From Nonomuraea jiangxiensis (GTDB lineage Bacteria; Actinomycetota; Actinomycetes; Streptosporangiales; Streptosporangiaceae): DNA of 64,000 nt. The stretch covers positions 60,895 to 124,894 of the forward strand of contig NZ_FNDJ01000033.1 of NCBI RefSeq assembly GCF_900099965.1, read 5' to 3'. This document shows, one piece after another, positions 15,661 through 23,278 of this stretch. Each line of letters starts with the position of its first letter. The stretch's first letter is position 1. The notes below the pieces were generated by a model. The model made no database searches and had not been told where the DNA came from. It saw only the letters and a program-made list of their open reading frames with translations. The position numbers and the translations under genes were made by a program.

Positions 15661-16821
15661 ATGCTCGACTGCACAGTCCCGGCGCTCGTGGTGCGGCTGG
15701 ACGCCAATATCTTTCACCATGGGACGCTCGGCGCCATTCGCTCCCTCGGCAGGGCGGGGGTCGAGGTGCACGGGCTGATCGCGGGCGGGCACGCGCCGAC
15801 CTCCTGTTCCCGATACCTGACGCGGATCCACGGGTGGCCGTGCGATCGCGACGTCGTGCAGGCGCTCAAGCAGGTCGCCGACGACATCGGGCGCCGGGCC
15901 GTCCTGCTGCCACTGGACGACGAGACCGCCATCGCCGTGGCGGAGCGCGCCGCCCAGCTGCGCCCGTACTACCTCCTGCCCGACCAGGAGCCCGGCCTGC
16001 CGCGCACGCTGGCGGACAAACACCTGCTGTCCCAGCTGTGCGCCACGCTCGGGATCGCCCAGCCGGAGACCCGCCTGATCACCGGCGAGCGCGACGCCGC
16101 CGCGGCCGTCGCCGACTTCGGCCTGCCGCTGGTCGCCAAGTGGGCGCAACCCTGGCTGCTGCCGGCCGGCAGCGGGCTGCGCAACACCACCCTCGTGCGC
16201 AAGGCCGGCCAGGTGGCCCGGCTGCTCCGGCACGCGGAGGGCCGCGACCTGCTCTTCCAGCGATTCGTACGGGGAGGCCGGCGCCCGGACTGGTTCTTCC
16301 ACGGCTACTTCGACGAGAACTCCCGCTGCCTGTACGGCGGCGCGGGACGCAAGGAACGTGCCTGGCCGAAGGGCGCCGGGCTCACCACCTACGGCCGGTG
16401 GCTGCCCAATCCCGTCGTCGAGGGCACGGCTCGCGAGCTGGCGACGACGCTGAGGTACCGCGGGCTCCTCGACCTCGACTTCCGCCACGACCCGGCGGCC
16501 GACACCTACTACCTGCTGGACTTCAACCCCCGGCTGGGCGCCCAGTTCCGGCTGTTCAGCGACAGCGGCGGCCTGGACCTGGTACGGGTCGCGCACCTGC
16601 ACCTGTCCGGCCGGCGAGCGGTGCGGGGACGGGCCGGTCACGGCCGGACGTACGTGGTGGAGAACTACGACGTCCTCACCGCCGGGCCGAGGAGCCTGCG
16701 CGCCATGTGCGCGGCCGACGAGTTCGCCTGGTTCGCCGGCGACGACCCCCTCCCCTTCCTGGCCATGGCCCAGCAGACGATGAGGCGCGGGTTCACCCGG
16801 CTGACCAGGCCATGGAACTAG
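15661..16821 (+). CDS. ATP-grasp ligase-like protein
   Basis: 386 aa. A Rossmann-like N-terminus (VVRLDANIFHHGTLGAIRSL) is followed by the ATP-grasp fold: LPLVAKWAQPW carries the ATP-binding Lys, and YYLLDFNPRLGAQFR near residue 300 holds the metal-binding Asp/Asn pair. These enzymes couple a carboxylate to an amine or other nucleophile. Its place beside exopolysaccharide genes suggests amino-acid decoration of a sugar or cell-wall unit, but the substrates are unknown. ATG 15661 follows AAGGAGGAGG. It is divergent from the hydrolase across 120 bases, which should hold both promoters. Confidence 0.8.
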   Translation: MLDCTVPALVVRLDANIFHHGTLGAIRSLGRAGVEVHGLIAGGHAPTSCSRYLTRIHGWPCDRDVVQALKQVADDIGRRAVLLPLDDETAIAVAERAAQLRPYYLLPDQEPGLPRTLADKHLLSQLCATLGIAQPETRLITGERDAAAAVADFGLPLVAKWAQPWLLPAGSGLRNTTLVRKAGQVARLLRHAEGRDLLFQRFVRGGRRPDWFFHGYFDENSRCLYGGAGRKERAWPKGAGLTTYGRWLPNPVVEGTARELATTLRYRGLLDLDFRHDPAADTYYLLDFNPRLGAQFRLFSDSGGLDLVRVAHLHLSGRRAVRGRAGHGRTYVVENYDVLTAGPRSLRAMCAADEFAWFAGDDPLPFLAMAQQTMRRGFTRLTRPWN

Positions 16822-16845
16822 TGCCCGGCGATCATGGAGGAGAAT

Positions 16846-18042
16846 GTGCGTACCCCGGTCATTGACGTGGCTGTCGTCGGCGCGGGCCCGTACGGGCTCT
16901 CCGTGGCGGCGCACGCCCTGCACGCCGGGCTGGACACCCGGGTGTTCGGCACGCCGATGCGGGCCTGGGAGTTCCACATGCCCCGGGGCATGCTGCTGAA
17001 GTCCGAGGCGGCCGCCTCCCATCTCGGCGACCCCGGCCGGCGGCACGGCCTGGACGCCTTCCACCGCTGCTCCTTCGGCGAGCCGGTGCCCGTGGAACGG
17101 TTCGTCGCCTACGGCAGGTGGTTCCACGCGCGAGCGGTCGGCCCGGCCCTGCACGAGACGGAGGTGACGTCCGTCGGCCGCGAGGGCCCGCTGTTCGCGC
17201 TCTCGCTGGCGTCGGGGGCGTGCGTGCTGGCCAGGACCGTCGTGCTGGCCGTGGGCTTCCTGCCGTTCGCCCATCGGCCCGGCGTCCTGGCCGGGCTGCC
17301 GCCCGAGGCGGTCACGCACAGCTCCGACCACCATGACCTGAGCACGTTCGCGGGCCGGGACGTGACCGTGGTGGGCGCGGGCCAGTCGGCCCTGGAGACC
17401 GCGACGTTGCTGGCGGAGGCCGGGGCGCGCGTCCGGGTCGTCGCCCGGTCCGGCGCGCTGGCCTGGAACGACGTCCCCGCCGAGCGGCGCTCGCTGCTGA
17501 CGCGCGTGCTGGCGCCCCGGTCGGGGCTCGGTGCCGGCTGGCCGTCCGTGGCCTGGTCGCGGATGCCGGACGCGGTCAGGTACCTGCCGGGGCCCGCGCG
17601 CCGCCACATCGTACGCACCGCGCTCGGACCCGCCGGGTCCTGGTGGTTGCGGGAGCGGTTCGAGGGCGCCGTCACGGAGGTCCTGGGCCGGCGGCTGACC
17701 TCGGCCGAGTACGGCGACGGGGTCCGGCTGCGGCTGCGGGACGGCGCGGGAGCGGTCACCGTACTGGAGACCGAGCACGTGATCGCGGCGACCGGCTACC
17801 GGGTGGACGTGGCCAGGATCGGGATCCTTGAGGACGGTCTACGCCGGGCGCTGGGGGCGTCCGGTCCCACGCCGCGGCTCGGCCGTGCCTTCGAGACCCC
17901 CGTCGCCGGGTTGTACCTGGTCGGGCTCGCGGCGGCGGCGACGTTCGGGCCGGCCATGCGGTTCGTGTACGGCTGCGGCTTCGCCGCCCGGCGCCTGACC
18001 GGGGGCCTCGTGAGCCGCCTGCACCGGCCGCGGCGGTCGTGA
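16846..18042 (+). CDS. FAD/NAD(P)-binding monooxygenase-like flavoprotein
   Basis: About 398 aa with two dinucleotide-binding folds: VVGAGPYGLSVAAHAL at the N-terminus (FAD, GxGxxG) and VVGAGQSALETATLL in the middle (NADPH). The layout matches flavin-containing and lysine/ornithine N-monooxygenase-like proteins. GTG 16846 is preferred because GGAGGAG lies just upstream; in-frame ATG 16834, four codons earlier, has no ribosome site. It lies 24 bases after the ATP-grasp gene, so the two may be cotranscribed. The substrate is unknown. Confidence 0.82.
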   Translation: MRTPVIDVAVVGAGPYGLSVAAHALHAGLDTRVFGTPMRAWEFHMPRGMLLKSEAAASHLGDPGRRHGLDAFHRCSFGEPVPVERFVAYGRWFHARAVGPALHETEVTSVGREGPLFALSLASGACVLARTVVLAVGFLPFAHRPGVLAGLPPEAVTHSSDHHDLSTFAGRDVTVVGAGQSALETATLLAEAGARVRVVARSGALAWNDVPAERRSLLTRVLAPRSGLGAGWPSVAWSRMPDAVRYLPGPARRHIVRTALGPAGSWWLRERFEGAVTEVLGRRLTSAEYGDGVRLRLRDGAGAVTVLETEHVIAATGYRVDVARIGILEDGLRRALGASGPTPRLGRAFETPVAGLYLVGLAAAATFGPAMRFVYGCGFAARRLTGGLVSRLHRPRRS

Positions 18043-18094
18043 CCCGGCACCTGTCCACATTCAGCCCAGCAACCACTACTCGGGGGTAACAACT

Positions 18095-19396
18095 ATGGCA
18101 TTCGCTGCGATAGCGGCCGGTACGGCCATCGTGTTCGCCGGCGCTTCGGGGACCGTCGTTCCCGCCGCGCCCGCTGAGGAGGCGGCATCGTCGTCCTTCA
18201 CCAACTCGGCGAAATCGGCCGTGGGCCGGATGCCGTCCGGCGTGACGGTGACCGTGCGCAAGAAGATGATCGGCCGGGCACGGGTGGCCTCGGCCGCGGC
18301 GTTGCCCGCGGACCTGTCGGCGCCCGCCGACGACTATCTCGTCCCGGCCAACGCCAAGATGATGCCGGGGTTCATCGACCTCTATGAGAACTTCGCCGTC
18401 AAGCCGGGCGCCTGGACCGACGTGGCCAGGCTGACGTTCACGTTCTCCAGGCCCGTACGGGATCCGCACCTGCACCTCTACGGCACCGGCGGCGCCTCGG
18501 GCCGCTCGGCGAACCGCCGCGACGACTACTGGCCCGCCGTGGACCTGATCAAGGGGGTCCCGGCCAAGCCCGCCTTCTCCCGGGCGGCCGGCTTCCCCGG
18601 CTACCGGGTCACCCCCGGATCGGTCGAGCCGGAACGGGTGTACCGCGCCAAGTCCACCTCGTGCGGCGTGGTGTACACGTGCGGCACGATCAAGGTGAAC
18701 GGCACCGTCAGCGCGTTCACCGTCAAGCTGCGGGCCCACGACGTGCGCTACGGCTCCGGCGGGTCGACGCCGCAGCTGTGGGCCGCGTTGAAGCTGTCCT
18801 TGACCGAGGACGACTCCGACGCGCCCGCCTCGTACGGCGCGGCCTCCCACACGATCGGCGACTCCCATCTGGGAAGCTCCGTCAGCGCGGACCACACCGA
18901 CGCGGTCAGCATGACGCCACGCGCGCTGCCCATCGGCACGGACGCCGACGACGCGGTGGCCACCTCGTCGTCGTGGGTCGCGAGCGGCGGCCGGGGCTAC
19001 GCGCTGGCGGTGCCCGTGACGGCCGGATCGCCGTCGACGGTCGCCGGCTGGATCGACTTCGACCACAACGGCCGTTTCGACGTCGGCGAGCGCGCCGTCG
19101 CGGAGGTCGCCACGGGCGCCACCACCGCCCTGCTGCACTGGACCGTTCCCTGGACGTGGTACGCCGCCCCCACCTGGATACGGCTGCGCCTGGCCGCCGG
19201 GTCCGAGGCCCTGGACTCGCCCGTGGGCTGGGCCGGGAGCGGCGAGGTCGAGGATCACCGGATCCAGCTCGCCCCCGACCCCGCGTTCGCGGGGGTCACG
19301 GACGCGAGCCCGCACGACGTGCTCTTCTGCACCAATCCCACCTGCTTCATGATCGACCGGGCGCTGCGCGGCTCGGGCCACGCGTTCTGGTGGTAG
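18095..19396 (+). CDS. Secreted GEVED-domain protein
   Basis: 433 aa beginning with a short signal peptide (hydrophobic residues 2-20, cut probably after PAAPA). The last ~110 residues carry the GEVED domain: GWIDFDHNGRFDVGERA resembles a calcium-binding loop, and SGEVEDHRI is the signature itself. The middle part, from about residue 85, resembles adhesin repeat modules of secreted actinobacterial proteins. It is probably surface-exposed or released. The start follows CGGGGG and TAAC. It ends 33 bases before a convergent gene. Confidence 0.75.
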   Translation: MAFAAIAAGTAIVFAGASGTVVPAAPAEEAASSSFTNSAKSAVGRMPSGVTVTVRKKMIGRARVASAAALPADLSAPADDYLVPANAKMMPGFIDLYENFAVKPGAWTDVARLTFTFSRPVRDPHLHLYGTGGASGRSANRRDDYWPAVDLIKGVPAKPAFSRAAGFPGYRVTPGSVEPERVYRAKSTSCGVVYTCGTIKVNGTVSAFTVKLRAHDVRYGSGGSTPQLWAALKLSLTEDDSDAPASYGAASHTIGDSHLGSSVSADHTDAVSMTPRALPIGTDADDAVATSSSWVASGGRGYALAVPVTAGSPSTVAGWIDFDHNGRFDVGERAVAEVATGATTALLHWTVPWTWYAAPTWIRLRLAAGSEALDSPVGWAGSGEVEDHRIQLAPDPAFAGVTDASPHDVLFCTNPTCFMIDRALRGSGHAFWW

Positions 19397-19429
19397 CCGC
19401 CCGCCCCGGGCAGGCACGTGCCGGCCGGG

Positions 19430-20026
19430 TCATTCCAGGCGGACGTCGTCCAGTTCGACGACGAGCAGCTTGCCGAGCAGGTGCGGCAGGTCGCCCTCGG
19501 CGGGCAGCGGAACGCGGAGGTTGAGCTCGCGGGGAGTGAGCCGGCCAGGTTCGTAGGCGTCACCATGGACCGCGGCGGGTCTGACCCTCGCCACGGACGC
19601 CGCGACGGCGCCGACAGAGCGCAGGTGCGGGCAGAGCCGGAGGGCGATCGGCCGGCAGGCCCGGCAGCACGGCGGGGTCACGGTCCACAGAGGGCCGGCC
19701 GGACGGTTGAGCGGGTCCCACTCGTCGCAGGGGATCAGCCAGCCGATCCGGCCGTCGCCGCCGACCGCGGTGCCGCCACAGACCTGGCAGCGACGGTCGG
19801 TCATCGCGGCGAGGTGCCGGCCGGTGTGGACGGTGGCGAACTGCGGCCGGCCGTGGCCGATCCGATCCCGGTGCCACAACACGCCGAACCTGCGGTCGCC
19901 GGGCAGCTCGTCCCGGTAGGAGAGGCGCTCACCGCGCCAGCACATTCCCAGGCCGGGGCCGGCCGGATCAGCGCTCCAGCGTACGACCCAGGGAACGGGC
20001 AGCCCCCGCCACACCTGGCCCGCCAC
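19430..20026 (-). CDS. Hypothetical protein with two CxxC pairs and an anomalous start
   Basis: 198 aa from GTG 20026. CQVCGG (about residues 80-85) and CCRACRP (about 119-125) look like a zinc-binding site. I recognise the type as a conserved actinomycete hypothetical of unknown function; nothing catalytic is visible. Oddly, the same frame stays open upstream and reads RCPKCPHDGG, a further CxxC knuckle, just before the GTG, yet I see no ATG, GTG or TTG in frame for at least 20 codons, because that DNA is the end of the next gene in another frame. The true N-terminus may be missing or may use a non-canonical start. Confidence 0.6.
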   Translation of the reverse strand: MAGQVWRGLPVPWVVRWSADPAGPGLGMCWRGERLSYRDELPGDRRFGVLWHRDRIGHGRPQFATVHTGRHLAAMTDRRCQVCGGTAVGGDGRIGWLIPCDEWDPLNRPAGPLWTVTPPCCRACRPIALRLCPHLRSVGAVAASVARVRPAAVHGDAYEPGRLTPRELNLRVPLPAEGDLPHLLGKLLVVELDDVRLE

Positions 20027-20039
20027 GGGGACGCCACCG

Positions 20040-20402
20040 TCATGAGGACACTTGGGACACCGCGCCTGAGAGCGGCCGGACGTCGTAGTGCTGCCGTACG
20101 GTCGAGTCGTTGGTCTCCGTGATGACCGCCACGCCGGTGGCCGGCTCGCCCGCCGCCCCGTCCTGCAAATAGGTGTTCGGCAGCAGCAGGGTCAGGATGA
20201 CCTCGGAGCCGCTGCGGTTGATCGGGACGAGCTCCGCTGTGACCAGCCGGCCGATGCCGACGGAGGACTCCTCCAGTTGACCGTCTCCGGTGAAATGCCG
20301 GTCCTGAAGGTAGGGCTTGTCCCCGTTGAGGGAGAGGTCGCCCTGCCGGTAGGTGATCTCGATGCCGGGGCCGCGGAGTTCGTATTTCGTGGTGTCGCTC
20401 AT
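20040..20402 (-). CDS. Hypothetical CIS-flanking protein, 120 aa
   Basis: A small soluble, beta-rich looking protein (MSDTTKYELRG to SQVSS). There is no signal peptide, membrane helix or motif I can name. ATG 20402 follows GGAGGACTTTCG, a good ribosome site. It is divergent from the holin-like gene, and the 89-bp duplicated promoter element lies between them. Function unknown; it may belong to the injection-system locus by position only. Confidence 0.65.
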   Translation of the reverse strand: MSDTTKYELRGPGIEITYRQGDLSLNGDKPYLQDRHFTGDGQLEESSVGIGRLVTAELVPINRSGSEVILTLLLPNTYLQDGAAGEPATGVAVITETNDSTVRQHYDVRPLSGAVSQVSS

Positions 20403-20483
20403 CGAAAGTCCTCCATGACGGTTGCAGCGGAATGCGCGACCTGCGGACGGTATTCACCTCGCCAACGGATCGCCAAGGAAAAA

Positions 20484-20572
20484 TTGCGTCAGCACCCGCG
20501 CCCGCACGCCGTCACGTTTCTCGATTTCCGTGGTACGCGAGGCTACAATCGAGGCGCCAACGGGAATTGTTC
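20484..20572 (+). promoter_or_regulatory. Promoter-like element of the holin-like gene, copy B of the duplicated block
   Basis: Second copy of the 89-base element found at 5537-5625, in the same orientation towards the downstream gene. TACAAT at 20544-20549 is a good -10, with TCGATT 17 bases upstream. CCGTCACGTT at 20509-20518 and CTCGATTTCCGTGGT at 20520-20534 are identical to copy A. The holin-like start codon lies 28 bases after the block. Confidence 0.5.
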
Positions 20573-20599
20573 GGGTATTCCAGCGGGAGGGGGAGCACC

Positions 20600-20851
20600 A
20601 TGCGTTCCTCTACCTCCACGTCGAAATCCTGGCTTCCCACGCGTAAGTGGTGGTCCATGCTCGTGGTGGCGGTCGGAGCCCTGGCCGTCAACTGGATCAA
20701 CACCGGCCAGTTCACCAAGGAGATCGCCATCGCCCTGGTGGGTCTCCTCGTACAGGCCGCCACCACCTACCTCATCCCCAACCAGGACACACCCGGTGGG
20801 GTGCCCATCGCCAGGCGCGGCACGACCTCCCCTCACAGATTTCCCCAGTGA
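20600..20851 (+). CDS. Holin-like small membrane protein
   Basis: 83 aa: basic N-terminus (SKSWLPTRKWW), a membrane helix at about 19-32 (MLVVAVGALAVNWI), a short polar turn (NTGQFTKE) and a second hydrophobic helix at about 41-57 (IAIALVGLLVQAATTYL), then a polar tail. Two short helices with a charged end are the class II holin pattern, and the neighbours are two peptidoglycan hydrolases and a phage-tail-like locus. ATG 20600 follows GGGAGGGGGAG. The alternative is an unrelated small membrane protein; there is no direct evidence of pore formation. Confidence 0.6.
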   Translation: MRSSTSTSKSWLPTRKWWSMLVVAVGALAVNWINTGQFTKEIAIALVGLLVQAATTYLIPNQDTPGGVPIARRGTTSPHRFPQ

Positions 20852-20872
20852 TCCGATGCGTGGCCCGCCGGT

Positions 20873-21817
20873 TCAGGCGGACTTCCGCAGCGGGCGCTTC
20901 CGCCGCGGCGGCTTGAGCGCCGACTTCAGCGCGGCTTCCGTCTCCTCGCCGTATATGCCGGTCTTGGCGATGCCCGCCTTTCCCTGCAGCCACTTGACGG
21001 CTGCCTCGGTCAGCGGGCCGAAGTCCCCGTCCACCATCAGTTCCGGAGAGCGCCCGGCCGCGTTCAGTGCCCGCTGGAGCTGCGAGACCGGTAGCCCCGC
21101 CGAGCCTGCGGACAGCGGGGGAGTGCCGTCAGGGATGACCAGCGTGGAGGTCCCTCCCAGGGCGAGCGTCCGGAGTTGCGAACGGTCGCCCAGGTAGACG
21201 TTGACGTCGCAGAGCCCCTCGGGGAATCCCGGTAGCTTGCCGCAGTCGCTGAACTGGAGGATGGAGACGGACTCGTCGCCGTAGCCCCGCCACCACGCGG
21301 CGGGCACGCGGTCGTACAACGTCCCGGGCGCCCCCTCGCCGGAGACATAGTGCGACTCCCACAGCGTGTCGAAGAAGGACAGGTCGCCCTCCCCGGTCTC
21401 CCTCCAGTACCAGCGGGGGAAGTAGCCGAGCACGGGATGCCCGCCGGTGTGGTTCTTGAACTCCGTCACCCACTTCCGCGCGTCCTCGGCCGTCGCCTGC
21501 CTGCTGACGCCGTCCCGTCTCTCCACGTCCAGCGCGATCATCAGCGGGGACACGTCGCCGACGGTCTCCAGGAAGAGCTCGACCTGTCGCGTGATGTCGG
21601 CATCGCCGCGCAGGTAGCAGTACGCGCCGGGCACGAACCGCTCGCCCAGGGCCAGCATGCCGGCGCGGTTGCGCGGCCAGGTGCGGTCCTTGAAGTGGAC
21701 GCCCTCGGTCGCCTTGGCGAAGGCGAACTCGACTCCCGCCGCCGCGACGGCGTCCCAGTCCACCTTGCCGTTCCAGTTGGATACGTCGACCCCGAACATG
21801 GTCACCACCTGCGCCAT
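20873..21817 (-). CDS. GH25 muramidase (lysozyme) with peptidoglycan-binding domain
   Basis: About 314 aa. The GH25 barrel shows GVDVSNWNGKVDW, FAFAKATEG, ALDVE (catalytic Asp-x-Glu) and CDVNVYLG; a PG_binding_1 repeat follows at the C-terminus (VSQLQRALNAAG, DGDFGPLTEAAVKWLQ). The enzyme cleaves the glycan backbone of peptidoglycan. There is no signal peptide, as in phage endolysins that need a holin to reach the wall. Start choice is open: GTG 21832, ATG 21817 or ATG 21799 (AGGTGG precedes the last). It is tail-to-tail with the holin-like gene, 21 bases apart. Confidence 0.88.
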   Translation of the reverse strand: MAQVVTMFGVDVSNWNGKVDWDAVAAAGVEFAFAKATEGVHFKDRTWPRNRAGMLALGERFVPGAYCYLRGDADITRQVELFLETVGDVSPLMIALDVERRDGVSRQATAEDARKWVTEFKNHTGGHPVLGYFPRWYWRETGEGDLSFFDTLWESHYVSGEGAPGTLYDRVPAAWWRGYGDESVSILQFSDCGKLPGFPEGLCDVNVYLGDRSQLRTLALGGTSTLVIPDGTPPLSAGSAGLPVSQLQRALNAAGRSPELMVDGDFGPLTEAAVKWLQGKAGIAKTGIYGEETEAALKSALKPPRRKRPLRKSA

Positions 21818-21832
21818 TGTCGTAGTTTCCAC

Positions 21833-22219
21833 GGTCGCCTATGCGGTTGTTCTTCCGGTTATTGCGCGATATTTCACGACGTTTCATGACAAGGATATCG
21901 GGAGCGGAAGTCCAGCCGCTCAAGGTGCGGGTCAAAGTCGCCTGGCAAACCATCCAACTGCTCCGCGATCGGCGCAAATCAGGAATTAAGTATGTTTGGT
22001 TTTCTTGAGGTGATATGTCGGGCCGGAGGGGGCAGGCCCACGAGTCAGGTACGTACCCGTGCCGTGGCCTGATGGCCCGGCCGCTGGAGCCGGTGGCGGT
22101 GCCGGCCGGCTTTCCATGCCGCCAAGTCGCGGCGTTCAGGGCGTCTCTTGGGTGTCGTTCGCCGATCGTCATTCATGCCTGGCGTCAGGGACGTCGCGTC
22201 CCGACCAGGAAGGCTGATC
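21833..22219. other. AT-richer divergent promoter region between the two lytic enzymes
   Basis: About 390 bases with no gene. Its left half is clearly less GC-rich than the surroundings (runs such as GGTTATTGCGCGATATTTC and AGGAATTAAGTATGTTTGG), as expected for promoters of the divergent muramidase and CHAP units. I could not assign individual -35/-10 boxes with confidence, and I did not see the 89-bp element here. Confidence 0.5.
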
Positions 22220-22387
22220 ATGAGCAGGAGACCGGAAGCGGAACTCGTGGCGGAAGCCGTGGACGTCCATGCCTGGGGTCCCACCGAGCTGGACGAGGAG
22301 CAGGTACTGGTCTCGCTCGGCTACGTCCTCAACCCGGAGACCGGCGTGTACGAGCAGGGGCCGAACGGAAGGAGGAGACCGTCATGA
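22220..22387 (+). CDS. Small hypothetical protein upstream of the CHAP peptidase, 55 aa
   Basis: MSRRPEAELVAEAVDV to PNGRRRPS, acidic in the middle with charged ends and no membrane segment. ATG 22220 is preceded by AGGAAGG at 22207-22213, and its stop overlaps the CHAP gene start (ATGA), so it is translated and coupled to that gene. Function unknown; small partner or accessory proteins next to lytic enzymes are common, but that is only context. Confidence 0.65.
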   Translation: MSRRPEAELVAEAVDVHAWGPTELDEEQVLVSLGYVLNPETGVYEQGPNGRRRPS

Positions 22388-23103
22388 CCGCCGAGAAGAT
22401 GGTGAAGCGGGCGAGCGACGACCTCGGCCTGTCGGGCCGGCCGAATGTCATCACCCGCTGGTACGCCGATCGGAACGGGTCGGAGTTCCTGACGGAACCA
22501 TGGTGCGACATGTCCATCACGTACTGGGCACGGCACTCCGACAACGGCGCGGCGGTCCTGCCGAACGGGGACCGCGCCTACACGGTGTGGCACGCCCAGG
22601 ACGGCGAACAACTCGGCCGCTGGCACGAAGGCACCGTGGCCAACATCAAGCAGTACGCACGGCCCGGCGCGCTGGTGTTCTTCGACTGGGGCGGCACCAA
22701 CTCCATCGGCCGGATCGACCACATCGGCCTCGTCGAGAAGAACCTCGGCGACGGCAGGCTGCAGACGATCGAGGGCAACACCGATGACGCCTGCAAGCGA
22801 CGCGTACGCGACGCGTCGGTGATCGCCGGGTTCTGGAACCCGGACTACGAACGGAACGAGAGCTGGACGGAGGCCATCGTGAGAGAGCTCCCGATACTCA
22901 GTCAGGGCGACCAGGGCCCGCACGTGCGCACGATGCACCACCTGATGCTCGCCAGGGACGTGCCGGGGCTGGAGGGCGTCAGCGACGCCATGTTCACCCC
23001 GGCCCATTCCGCGGGCATCCGCGACCTTCAGGCGGCCGCGGGGATCGAGGCCGACGGCGTCGTCGGGCCGCAGACCTGGCCGGTGCTGCTCGCGGTGCAC
23101 TGA
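22384..23103 (+). CDS. CHAP-domain peptidoglycan peptidase/amidase with peptidoglycan-binding domain
   Basis: 239 aa. The CHAP (NlpC/P60-like) domain has the catalytic Cys in PWCDMSITYWA, His in RIDHIGLVEK and a polar third residue in IEGNTDD. A PG_binding_1 module follows (GPHVRTMHHLM, ADGVVGPQTWPVLL). It would cut the peptide part of peptidoglycan and so complement the GH25 muramidase. No signal peptide is visible. ATG 22384 overlaps the upstream small ORF. It converges on the DUF4255 gene across a tandem-repeat spacer. Confidence 0.88.
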   Translation: MTAEKMVKRASDDLGLSGRPNVITRWYADRNGSEFLTEPWCDMSITYWARHSDNGAAVLPNGDRAYTVWHAQDGEQLGRWHEGTVANIKQYARPGALVFFDWGGTNSIGRIDHIGLVEKNLGDGRLQTIEGNTDDACKRRVRDASVIAGFWNPDYERNESWTEAIVRELPILSQGDQGPHVRTMHHLMLARDVPGLEGVSDAMFTPAHSAGIRDLQAAAGIEADGVVGPQTWPVLLAVH

Positions 23104-23143
23104 CAACCGGCCACGAACCGAGCTCGGTCCGGCCGCCGGGTGA

Positions 23144-23275
23144 GCGGCGCCGGGCAGCACGTGAAGCACCCCGCCCACCCGGCTCCGGCCCGGGGGCGGC
23201 GCCGGGCAGCATGTGAAGCACCCCGCCCACCCGGCTCCGGCCGGGGGGCGGCGCCGGGGAGCGCATGGGGCACTT
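23144..23275. repeat. 52-bp tandem repeat (about 2.4 copies)
   Basis: A unit beginning GCGGCGCCGGGCAGCA recurs at 23144, 23196 and 23248, a period of exactly 52 bases. Copies 1 and 2 are almost identical; copy 3 is partial and more diverged. Each unit contains self-complementary GC blocks. It fills the whole gap between the convergent CHAP and DUF4255 genes and may act as a bidirectional terminator. Confidence 0.85.
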
Positions 23276-23278
23276 TGC

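Noticed and set aside
19398..19420. Terminator hairpin between the GEVED gene and the zinc-type gene
   Set aside because: GCCCG/CGGGC gives only a 5-bp stem with a 3-base loop, too common in this GC-rich DNA to support a call.
21833..22219. Riboswitch (c-di-AMP type) upstream of the lytic enzymes
   Set aside because: Cell-wall hydrolase genes in actinomycetes often have such a riboswitch, but I could not find its conserved core bases in this spacer.
23144..23275. CRISPR-like array
   Set aside because: Units are direct tandem copies without unique spacers, and there are no cas genes.
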